From assembly GCA_049424465.1 (NCBI GenBank), contig JBMSSR010000039.1, forward strand, positions 1 to 15,197: a stretch of DNA of 15,197 nucleotides, read 5' to 3'. Positions 1 to 6,908 of this stretch are shown piece by piece. The notes beneath the pieces are model-generated. The model was not told the DNA's origin and did no database searches. It saw only the letters and a program-made list of their open reading frames with translations. This stretch comes from UBA668 sp049424465 (GTDB taxonomy: Bacteria > Actinomycetota > Acidimicrobiia > Acidimicrobiales > Ilumatobacteraceae). The position numbers were made by a program, and so were the translations under genes. Each line of letters starts with the position of its first letter. Positions within the stretch are counted from its first letter, which is position 1.

Positions 1-949
1 CGCCGAGCGGGTACAGCGGCCCGGCGCCGAGGCCGGCGATGCCGAGCAGGACGACACGCGCCCAGAGCGGGCCGACGAGGCAGAACCCCGCCACGGACCC
101 GCCGAGCACGACGAGCGAGAGGGGGATCGCCCAGCCGCCGACGAGGGCGACGACCCGGTCGGTGACCATGCGGATCGCGAAGAGCGTGAGGCCGAACACC
201 ATGGCGAGCACCGGGGCGGCGCCGGGTGAGGCGCCACCGACCTCGCGCAGGTAGGTGGCGGCCCAGATGCCGACGGTGTACTCGACCAGCACCAGGTTGA
301 CGATCTGCGCCCACGGGACGAGGACGGCGCGCGAGGCGAAGTGGCGCAGCGTGAACTGGCCGTGCCGCGGTGCGTCGGGCAGGCGCACGCCGCTCGCGAT
401 GACGACCGCCACCACCACGATGGCCGTCGAGAGCGTCGCGTACGGGACCCGCCAGCCGTGGTCGAGCGCCAGCGACCCGCCGATCGCGAGCGAGAACGCG
501 AAGCCGGCGATGACCGGCAGTCCGTTGACCGACGAGAACGCCTGCGCGCGGTTCGGGCCGTGGTGGTCGCTGATGATGCCCGGGATGACCATCACCCAGG
601 TCGCCCCACCGAGCCCGGCGGTCGCCGCGCCGGCGAGGGTGAACGGCCACGACCTGCCCGTGCAGAACACGGCGACACCGACGGCGATGAGGGCGAACGA
701 GGTGGCGATCGTCGCCCGGCGACCGATGCGGTCGACGAGCGCGACGCCGAACGTCCCCAGGACGAGGAGGCTGGCGCCGAAGGTGCCGCCGTGCAGCGCG
801 GTGATGACACCCGAGATGGCGAACTCCTCGCGGAGCTCTCCGTAGACGATCCCGACGCTCTGCGCGCAGACGAGCGTGCAGTAGCCGAACACGGTGGCGA
901 CGGTGAGGCGGTCCCACTCGAAACGTCCGTCCTCGGGTGCTGCCGACAT
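1..949 (-). CDS. MFS transporter (partial, C-terminus beyond the left edge)
   Basis: An open frame on the minus strand runs without a stop from an ATG at 949 to the window edge, giving 316 residues. The product is a strongly hydrophobic membrane protein with alternating hydrophobic segments and short charged loops, typical of the major facilitator superfamily. The loop after the second membrane segment carries the family signature as GVALVDRIGRR at about residues 68-78. The last visible residues (GLGAGPLYPLG) look like a glycine-rich segment of the second six-helix half, so roughly the last 80 residues of a 12-helix carrier are missing. It would move a small solute across the cytoplasmic membrane by secondary transport; the substrate cannot be read from the sequence. 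It diverges from the hydantoinase-type gene with 78 bases between the starts, so it may import that enzyme's substrate, which is inference only. Confidence 0.85.
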   Translation of the reverse strand, partial: MSAAPEDGRFEWDRLTVATVFGYCTLVCAQSVGIVYGELREEFAISGVITALHGGTFGASLLVLGTFGVALVDRIGRRATIATSFALIAVGVAVFCTGRSWPFTLAGAATAGLGGATWVMVIPGIISDHHGPNRAQAFSSVNGLPVIAGFAFSLAIGGSLALDHGWRVPYATLSTAIVVVAVVIASGVRLPDAPRHGQFTLRHFASRAVLVPWAQIVNLVLVEYTVGIWAATYLREVGGASPGAAPVLAMVFGLTLFAIRMVTDRVVALVGGWAIPLSLVVLGGSVAGFCLVGPLWARVVLLGIAGLGAGPLYPLG

Positions 950-956
950 CGCGCCG

Positions 957-962
957 TGTCTA
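957..962 (-). promoter_or_regulatory. Possible -10 box for the MFS transporter gene
   Basis: On the minus strand TAGACA ends seven bases before the ATG at 949. It has the TA of the TANNNT consensus but not the final T, and I see no convincing -35 element. It is listed because the position matches the better -10/start pairs elsewhere in the window. Confidence 0.25.
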
Positions 963-1015
963 GCAGTTGCGTCCGGCGAGCCCGGTGGTCGTGGCCGATG
1001 ACCGCCGCTGCTCTG

Positions 1016-1021
1016 TAGGTT
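1016..1021 (+). promoter_or_regulatory. -10 box of a predicted leaderless promoter for the hydantoinase-type gene
   Basis: TAGGTT matches TANNNT and is followed by exactly six bases and then the ATG at 1028. A transcript starting at the usual distance would begin at the A of the start codon, so the mRNA would have no leader. No Shine-Dalgarno sequence precedes this ATG, which agrees with leaderless initiation. The -35 region shows no clear TTGACA match. Confidence 0.5.
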
Positions 1022-1027
1022 GGCACG

Positions 1028-3022
1028 ATGCTCCTCGGCATCGACACCGGTGGCACGTACACCGACGCCGTGCTCTACGACGAACGCTCGGGCGCGGTGC
1101 GCGCCGCGGCCAAGTCGCCGACGACCCATCACGACCTGTCGATCGGCGTGTGCGGGGCGATCGATGCCGTGCTGGCCACGGGCGTGGCGACCGCCGCCGA
1201 CGTCGAACTCGTGTCGCTCAGCACGACGCTCGCCACCAACGCACTCGTCGAGGGCAAGGGTCGTCCGGTGGGTGCCGTCATCATCGGGTTCGACCTCGAG
1301 GTCATCGAGCGTGCGGGGCTGGGGGAGGCGCTGGGCAACGACCCCGCCATCCTGCTGCCCGGCGGTCACGACCCGCACGGCAACCAGACGGCGGCGCTGC
1401 CACTCGACCGGCTCGCCGACGAGGTCGCGGCGATCGCCGACCGGGTCGATGCCGTCGCGGTGACGTCGCAGTTCAGCGTGCGCAACCCCGACCACGAGCT
1501 GGCCGCCGCCGAGGTGGTGCGACGCGTGACGGGCAAGCCGGTCACACTCAGCCACCACCTGTCGGCGAGGCTCAACGGTCCCAAGCGCGCCGTGACAGCC
1601 ATCCTCAATGCGCGCCTCATCCCCATCATCGACGGGCTCGTGCGCACGACCGAGCTCGCGCTCGAGCAGCGTGGCATCCACGCGCCGCTGATGGTGGTGC
1701 GCGGCGACGGTTCGCTGGTCAGCGCGGCGTTCGTGCGCGAGCGACCGATCGAGACGATCCTCTCCGGCCCGGCAGCGAGCCTGGTCGGCGCGGCACACCT
1801 CACCGGGCTCACCGACGCGATCATCAGCGACATCGGCGGGACCACGACCGACATCGCGGTGCTGCACGACGGGATCCCCGAGGTCAGCCCCGAGGGCGCG
1901 ACGGTCGGTGGGCACCGCACGATGGTGCAGGCCGTTGCGATGCGCACCCACGGCCTCGGTGGCGACAGCCGCGTCCGCAACGACGAGCGAGCGTCGGGTG
2001 CCGTCCTGCGCATCGGGCCGCGCAAGGTCATTCCTCTCTGTCAGTTGGCGCTCGACGAGCGGCAACTGCTGCTGCGGATGCTCGACGAGCAGCTCACTGC
2101 ATTCATGCCGTCCGAACTTGATGGAGTGGTGCTGGTGGCCGAGCACCACGCCCACAAGCTCGAGGTCGCCGAGGGCGTCGAGCGTGAGGTGCTCGCGGCG
2201 ATGGGCGGTCGGGTGGCGATCGCGTCGGAGGTGCTGAAGACGCTGCAGCAGCAACGGGTGCTCGACCGGATGGTGCAGCGCGGTGTGCTGCAGCTCGCGG
2301 CGTTCACGCCGACCGATGCGGCGCACGTGCTCGGTCTCCAGTCCACCTACGACACCGAGGTGGCGCGCAAGGCGGCCGACCTGTTCGCCAAGCGCCGCGA
2401 CCGGCAGGGCAAGTACATCGCCCCCGACGGCGAGTCGGTCGCGCAGCACACCATCGACACGCTCGTGCGTCGGTCGGCCGAGGTCGTGCTGGCGGCAGCC
2501 TTCGAGCACGACGGGCTGCCCGGCGATGTGGTGGCATCGCCGGCGATCCAGTCGGCGCTCGACCACCGTGGCCGCGCCGCGATGATCGAGGTCCGGCTCG
2601 GCTCGCCGCTGGTCGGGCTCGGTGCCTCGGCGCCGACCTACTACCCGATGATCGCCGCCCTGCTCGGGGCCGAGTCGCGCATCCCCGAGCACGCGGGCGT
2701 GGCGAATGCCGTGGGCGCAGTGGTGGGCCGGGTGCGGCTGAGCGTGCAGTGCGCCATCAGCGCGCCGCAGTCCGGCCAGTACGTGGTGCACGCTGGCGAG
2801 GTGCCGGTGACGTTCACCGACATGGAGGCCGCGCACGTGCACGCCCGCGACCACCTGCTGGCGAGGCTGCGGTCCGACATGGCCGCAGCAGGTGCGAGCG
2901 AGTTCGAGGTGGTCGAGGACTGGTCGCCGCAGGTCGTCGACATCGGTGGGGTCGACTTCTTCGTCGAGGGGACGCTCGTGCTCACCGCGAGTGGCCGCCC
3001 CGAGGTCGCGCCTCGATCCTGA
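1028..3022 (+). CDS. Hydantoinase A/oxoprolinase family protein (HyuA-like)
   Basis: The 664-residue product belongs to the HyuA/oxoprolinase family, whose members hydrolyse cyclic amides such as hydantoins or 5-oxoproline with ATP. Two actin-like phosphate-binding signatures are visible: GIDTGGTYTD at residues 4-13 and DIGGTTTDIAV at 268-278. Between them are STTLATNALV near 65-74, typical of the N-terminal hydantoinase domain, and LSGPAAS at 245-251. Residues from about 290 continue the hydantoinase A fold (HRTMVQAVAMRTHGLGGDSR near 296-315). The C-terminal part has GLGASAPTYYP at 530-540 and a following VANAVGAVVG segment, seen in a subgroup of HyuA-like proteins. No HyuB partner is encoded next to it: the next gene is convergent, so this subunit either acts alone or has a partner elsewhere. 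There is no signal peptide, so it is cytoplasmic. The start is fixed by the N-terminal ATP-binding motif and the -10 box just upstream. The exact substrate is unknown. Confidence 0.9.
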   Translation: MLLGIDTGGTYTDAVLYDERSGAVRAAAKSPTTHHDLSIGVCGAIDAVLATGVATAADVELVSLSTTLATNALVEGKGRPVGAVIIGFDLEVIERAGLGEALGNDPAILLPGGHDPHGNQTAALPLDRLADEVAAIADRVDAVAVTSQFSVRNPDHELAAAEVVRRVTGKPVTLSHHLSARLNGPKRAVTAILNARLIPIIDGLVRTTELALEQRGIHAPLMVVRGDGSLVSAAFVRERPIETILSGPAASLVGAAHLTGLTDAIISDIGGTTTDIAVLHDGIPEVSPEGATVGGHRTMVQAVAMRTHGLGGDSRVRNDERASGAVLRIGPRKVIPLCQLALDERQLLLRMLDEQLTAFMPSELDGVVLVAEHHAHKLEVAEGVEREVLAAMGGRVAIASEVLKTLQQQRVLDRMVQRGVLQLAAFTPTDAAHVLGLQSTYDTEVARKAADLFAKRRDRQGKYIAPDGESVAQHTIDTLVRRSAEVVLAAAFEHDGLPGDVVASPAIQSALDHRGRAAMIEVRLGSPLVGLGASAPTYYPMIAALLGAESRIPEHAGVANAVGAVVGRVRLSVQCAISAPQSGQYVVHAGEVPVTFTDMEAAHVHARDHLLARLRSDMAAAGASEFEVVEDWSPQVVDIGGVDFFVEGTLVLTASGRPEVAPRS

Positions 3023-3049
3023 CGACGTCGTCGGCGGGTCGCGCGCGCC

Positions 3050-5026
3050 TCAGCGGGCGCGGGGGCCGCGGGCGGGTTTGCCGGCGGCGCGGGGACCCTT
3101 GGGCGCACCCTTGGGTGCCCCCTTCGGAGCGCCCTTGGCGGTACTGCGGGGAGCGCCCTTCGACGTGCCCTTGCCGTATGCGGCGCCAGTGGCCGACGGC
3201 CGCCCCGGGCCCTGTGGGCGGCCGGTGCCGCGCCCGTAGCGCGAGCCGGGTCCGTCGTCGTCGGTGGTTCGCCGCTGGCCGCGGTGCCCCTTGGGCTCGG
3301 CCGGACCGTCGGAGGTGTAGGGCCGTACCGTGGCCGACCGCCCTCGGATCTGCGTCCCCCGCAGGGCGTTGACGACGTCGTCGACCCGGCCAGCGGGCAC
3401 GCCGACGACGCTGTACTGGTCGGTGATGCGGATCGGGCCGATCTGGCGACCGCTGAGGTTGGTCTCGTTGGCGATCGCGCCGACGAGGTCGCCGGGGCGC
3501 ATGCCGGCCGAGCGCCCGACGCCGACGTACACGAAGCCGGTGTCGGCGAGCGACGGCCGCTGGTCACCACCGTCGTGACGGTCGCCGCGGTGGTCGCCGC
3601 CCTGGCGCTCGCGGTTGCGCTGCTCGCGGCGCTCGGTGCGCTCGCTGAGGTCGGGGATCTCGTGCTCGTCGACGGTGTTGCCGGCGGCGGCGTGATAGAG
3701 GCGGATTGCGGCGAGCGCGACCACGCGGGCGTCGCCGTCGCCGCGCAGCGCGTGCAGCACCGGCTGGAAGGCGTCGAGGTCGTCGGCGGTCAGTGACTCG
3801 CGGATGGCCTCGACGGTCTGGTCGAGCTGTGCGGCACGCAGGTCGGCGATGCTCGGCACCTTCTCGATCGCGATCGGCTGGCCCATCAGGTGCTCGATGT
3901 TGCGCAGCAGCCGCTGCTCGCGCGGCTCGGCGAGCGTGATGGCCACACCGGTGCGACCCGCGCGGCCGACTCGACCCACGCGGTGCACGTAGCTCTCGGG
4001 CGCCGACGGCACGTCGTAGTTGACGACGTGGGTGAGGGTGTCGACGTCGAGGCCGCGGGCCGCGACGTCGGTGGCGACCAGCAGTTCGGCAGTGCCGTCG
4101 CGCAGGCGACTCATGACGCGGTCGCGCTGTGCCTGGTCCATGCCGCCGTGCAACGCCTCGGCGCGGTACCCACGGGCGTTCATCGTCTCGGTGAGCTGGT
4201 CGACCTCGGTGCGCGTGCGACAGAACACGAGCACACCGCCCGGAGCCTCGATGTCGAGCACACGGCCGAGGGTGGCGGGCTTGTGCGCGCGGGAGACGAT
4301 GTAGGCGATCTGGCGGACCGAGCCACGGCTCGCGCCGGTGTCGCTGCGCGACACCTGGATGCGGACGGGCTTGTTGAGGTGTTGCTTCGCGATGCGCTCG
4401 ATGCGCGGTGGCATGGTGGCCGAGAACATCACGGTCTGGTGCTCGCCGGGGATGGACTCGAGGATGCTCTCGATGTCGTCGGCGAAGCCCATGTCGAGCA
4501 TCTCGTCGGCCTCGTCGAGGACGACCATGCGGATCGACTGCAGTGGCAGCGAGCCGCGGCCGACGTGGTCGAGGACGCGTCCCGGCGTGCCGACGACGAC
4601 GTGCACCCCTCGGTCGAGCGCCTGCAGCTGGCGGAAGATGGGCTGTCCGCCGTAGACCGGCACGCACGTCGCGCCGAGGTCGCGGCCGTAGCGGAAGAAC
4701 GCCTCGCCGACCTGCATCGCGAGCTCGCGGGTGGGCACCAGTACGAGTGCCACCGGAGCGGCGGCCGGGCCCTGCACCAGCTCGAGGGCCGGCAGGGCGA
4801 ATGCGGCGGTCTTGCCGGTCCCTGTCGCAGCCATGCCCACCACGTCGTGGCCGGCGAGCAGGTGTGGGATCGTCTCGCGCTGGATGGGGGTGGGTTCCTC
4901 GTACCCGAGCTCGTCGAGCGCGCGCAGCAGTTCGTCGCGCAGCCCGAGTGCCACGAATCCGTTCGTCGACTCGGTGGGGGTGTCGCTCGCGACGTCGTCG
5001 CCGTTGTCGTGGACGGTGTCGCTCAC
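3050..5026 (-). CDS. deaD: DEAD-box ATP-dependent RNA helicase with DbpA-like RNA-binding domain (DeaD/CsdA type)
   Basis: The 658-residue protein has all the core helicase motifs: PTPIQ Q-motif near 46-50, Walker A AATGTGKT at 66-73, PTRELA near 98-103, DEAD at 171-174, SAT at 202-204, the ATDVAARGLD region near 318-327 and HRVGRVGRAGR at 348-358. A short acidic/basic linker leads to a DbpA-type RNA-binding domain at about 496-571, then an Arg/Gly/Lys/Pro-rich tail with three KGAP units near the C-terminus. It would remodel RNA duplexes, for example in ribosome assembly or at low temperature. An in-frame GTG twelve codons upstream (5062) is possible, but the GTG at 5026 has a good ribosome binding site and the predicted transcription start lies near 5059, inside or downstream of the longer start. 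The gene is convergent with the hydantoinase-type gene; its stop lies 27 bases from that gene's stop. Confidence 0.93.
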   Translation of the reverse strand: MSDTVHDNGDDVASDTPTESTNGFVALGLRDELLRALDELGYEEPTPIQRETIPHLLAGHDVVGMAATGTGKTAAFALPALELVQGPAAAPVALVLVPTRELAMQVGEAFFRYGRDLGATCVPVYGGQPIFRQLQALDRGVHVVVGTPGRVLDHVGRGSLPLQSIRMVVLDEADEMLDMGFADDIESILESIPGEHQTVMFSATMPPRIERIAKQHLNKPVRIQVSRSDTGASRGSVRQIAYIVSRAHKPATLGRVLDIEAPGGVLVFCRTRTEVDQLTETMNARGYRAEALHGGMDQAQRDRVMSRLRDGTAELLVATDVAARGLDVDTLTHVVNYDVPSAPESYVHRVGRVGRAGRTGVAITLAEPREQRLLRNIEHLMGQPIAIEKVPSIADLRAAQLDQTVEAIRESLTADDLDAFQPVLHALRGDGDARVVALAAIRLYHAAAGNTVDEHEIPDLSERTERREQRNRERQGGDHRGDRHDGGDQRPSLADTGFVYVGVGRSAGMRPGDLVGAIANETNLSGRQIGPIRITDQYSVVGVPAGRVDDVVNALRGTQIRGRSATVRPYTSDGPAEPKGHRGQRRTTDDDGPGSRYGRGTGRPQGPGRPSATGAAYGKGTSKGAPRSTAKGAPKGAPKGAPKGPRAAGKPARGPRAR

Positions 5027-5030
5027 GGTG

Positions 5031-5039
5031 CCTTCTTCC
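5031..5039 (-). promoter_or_regulatory. Ribosome binding site deciding the helicase start
   Basis: Read on the minus strand this is GGAAGAAGG. The GGAAG part lies eight bases, and the AAGG part four bases, before the GTG at 5026. The alternative GTG at 5062 has no comparable site, so this element supports the shorter helicase. Confidence 0.6.
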
Positions 5040-5065
5040 AGTGGTCCCCGGGACGGGGTCACTCA

Positions 5066-5094
5066 ACGATAGGGCCGTGGGGTGCCGCTGCCAC
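5066..5094 (-). promoter_or_regulatory. Predicted promoter of the helicase gene
   Basis: On the minus strand GTGGCA (5094-5089) stands 17 bases before TATCGT (5071-5066). The hexamers match TTGACA at four of six positions and TANNNT fully. Transcription would start near 5059, leaving a leader of about 33 bases that contains the ribosome binding site. The helicase is thus probably transcribed separately from the kinase/M23 gene that ends at 5116. Confidence 0.45.
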
Positions 5095-5115
5095 GGAGGC
5101 TCCGGTGGACAGTGG

Positions 5116-6897
5116 TCACCTGCGCATGCGGTCGGGGGAGAATGTGTCGGGTGCCAGCCGGAGCAGGCGGGACGGATCGGGGACGACCGACCGCCAGATC
5201 GCCATGCGACTCGGCTCGCCGGCTCCCTCGAAGTTGCCGTCAGGCGCTGCGTCCCGATGGTCCCATCGCTCCGTCAGCAGGGTCGTCATCACCTGCACGT
5301 GGACGTGCGGCGCCCACTCGCCGTTCTCGTGCGGGGCGCCCACGGTGCCCACCTGCGCGCCGGCGGCGAGGTGCTGGCCCGGCGTGACCACGTGCAGCGT
5401 GGTGCGGGACATGTGGCCGTAGAGCGTCCAGAACGGTCGCCCCGAGCCGGTGGTGTGGCGAACGATCACGGTCGGGCCGTAGTCGAAGGGCAGGTCGTTG
5501 TCGACGACCGTCTCGACGACGCCGTCCAGCACCGAGTGCACCGGCGTGCCGGCCTCGACGAACAGGTCGATGCCGAGGTGGACCGAGCGCGGCTCGGGGG
5601 CGTCAGTGGTGAACTGCTCGCCGCCGTAGCACGAGCGGTCCTCACCGTACGCGCCGAGGCCGACGCGTGCGCCGACCGCTGCCATCTCGGCGGCCATCCA
5701 CCGCCAGGCCGCGTGTGCAGCGTCGACGCCGGTGCCGAACTTCGTCGCAGTGGCACCCTCGGCGAGGCTGAAGGCGAGTGTGGGGCTGGCGTCGAGCGGT
5801 CGGTCGAGCACGTGCGCCACGGAGCGGTCGGCGCCGGCGATCCATGCCCGTACGTCGTCGGCGCCGACGACGGGCTCGAGGCCTGTCGCATGTCGGGCCG
5901 CAGCGTGCAGCAACTCGGGGCGCACCGCCGTGATGCGCCGCAGCAGCCGGAGCGCAGGGCGCTGCGAGACGAGCAGGTACTCGTTGTCGGGGAACTCGAC
6001 GCTGCGGTGCGACGAGATCACGACACTCATCGCCAGCCGTGCTGCGACGAGGTGCCACAGCACCGCGAGCTCGTCGTCGGTCATCCGGAACGACGTGGTG
6101 TATGCCGAGATGACGTCGTGCGCCGCGGCGACGATGTCGTTCGCCTCGAGCAGCGCATACGCAAGGGTGACGGCGAGCTCGTTGACGAGGGACGACTCGA
6201 TCATGTCGCCGAAGTCGATGATGCCGGTCACTTCTCGTCCGCTGACGAGGATGTTGTGGTCGTTGGCGTCGTGGTGCACAAGGCCGCGCCGCAGCATCGT
6301 GCGGCACGGCTCGACGACGCGCTCGTGCGATGCGAACACGCGCTCGACGAGGTCGCGGTCGTCGGGGTCAGGGATGTCGGCCACCCACGGCCGCACGGAC
6401 TGTGCGCGGTCGAGATCCCACAGGAACCCGTCGCGCCGCGCGGCGGGATGGGTGACGCCCGAGAGCGCCGCCGACAGTCGGCCCATCGTGCTGCCGAGCG
6501 AGCGGCGGAGCGCGTGCTGCGTCGCCGGTTCGGGTGGTGCCGTCATCGCGGCGGCCCACGTCTCGCCGTCCAGCCACGAGACCGCGCGCACGAGGTGCGT
6601 CGTACCGGCGATGACGTGCCGAACGACGGGCGGGCCGACGGGTCGCGGCACGGGCAGCGACGGGTCGGCGGAGGCGAGGTGCACGAGCACGTGGTGCTGC
6701 AGGTCGAGCGCCTCGGCCGTCTCGGCGGCGTGCGCAACCTTCAGGACGATGCCGCCGATCCGCACGTTGAGGTCGCGCTCGCTGCGCAGCGCAGCGACCT
6801 GCGTGGCGGTGTCGGTCTCGACGCCGAACTCGCGGCGTGCGATCTCGACCAGCTCGTCGAGCGGCGCCACCGGGGGTGGGGAGTCGAAGACGGACAT
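5116..6897 (-). CDS. Two-domain protein: APH-type small-molecule kinase fused to LytM/M23 metallopeptidase domain
   Basis: The 593-residue product joins two unrelated domains. Residues about 15-300 form an aminoglycoside-phosphotransferase/hydroxylysine-kinase-type domain with catalytic HHDANDHN at 208-215 (Asp210, Asn215) and metal-binding IDFGD at 227-231. Residues about 400-545 form an M23 (LytM) domain with H440xxxD444 and HVH at 531-533, so all zinc ligands are present. There is no signal peptide or membrane segment, so the M23 domain should be cytoplasmic, which is unusual because most M23 enzymes cut peptidoglycan outside the cell. Known proteins carry this kinase and M23 pair followed by a class III aminotransferase-type phospho-lyase domain, in the family of hydroxylysine kinase and ethanolamine-phosphate phospho-lyase. 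That third module is absent: the protein stops shortly after the M23 domain and no aminotransferase remnant follows. The gene lies nine bases downstream of the dehydrogenase-like gene and is probably co-transcribed with it. A role in amino-alcohol phosphorylation is inference. Confidence 0.88.
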   Translation of the reverse strand: MSVFDSPPPVAPLDELVEIARREFGVETDTATQVAALRSERDLNVRIGGIVLKVAHAAETAEALDLQHHVLVHLASADPSLPVPRPVGPPVVRHVIAGTTHLVRAVSWLDGETWAAAMTAPPEPATQHALRRSLGSTMGRLSAALSGVTHPAARRDGFLWDLDRAQSVRPWVADIPDPDDRDLVERVFASHERVVEPCRTMLRRGLVHHDANDHNILVSGREVTGIIDFGDMIESSLVNELAVTLAYALLEANDIVAAAHDVISAYTTSFRMTDDELAVLWHLVAARLAMSVVISSHRSVEFPDNEYLLVSQRPALRLLRRITAVRPELLHAAARHATGLEPVVGADDVRAWIAGADRSVAHVLDRPLDASPTLAFSLAEGATATKFGTGVDAAHAAWRWMAAEMAAVGARVGLGAYGEDRSCYGGEQFTTDAPEPRSVHLGIDLFVEAGTPVHSVLDGVVETVVDNDLPFDYGPTVIVRHTTGSGRPFWTLYGHMSRTTLHVVTPGQHLAAGAQVGTVGAPHENGEWAPHVHVQVMTTLLTERWDHRDAAPDGNFEGAGEPSRMAIWRSVVPDPSRLLRLAPDTFSPDRMRR

Positions 6898-6904
6898 GGT
6901 GCTG

Positions 6905-6908
6905 CCTC
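6905..6908 (-). promoter_or_regulatory. Ribosome binding site of the kinase/M23 gene, overlapping the upstream stop codon
   Basis: On the minus strand GAGG lies seven bases before the ATG at 6897. It overlaps the TGA that ends the FAD enzyme gene (6909-6907), forming TGAGG. This arrangement suggests one transcript and possibly translational coupling between the two genes. Confidence 0.55.

Noticed and set aside
984..1006. Possible operator GGTGGTC...GACCGCC between the transporter and hydantoinase-type genes
   Set aside because: The arms differ at one of seven positions and are made of very common G/C triplets; it is not convincing beside the better repeat at 9386-9428.
3021..3032. Perfect palindrome GACGACGTCGTC at the end of the hydantoinase-type gene, considered as a bidirectional terminator
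   Set aside because: As a hairpin it has almost no stem once a loop is allowed, no T-run follows on either strand, and GAC/GTC runs are common in this DNA.
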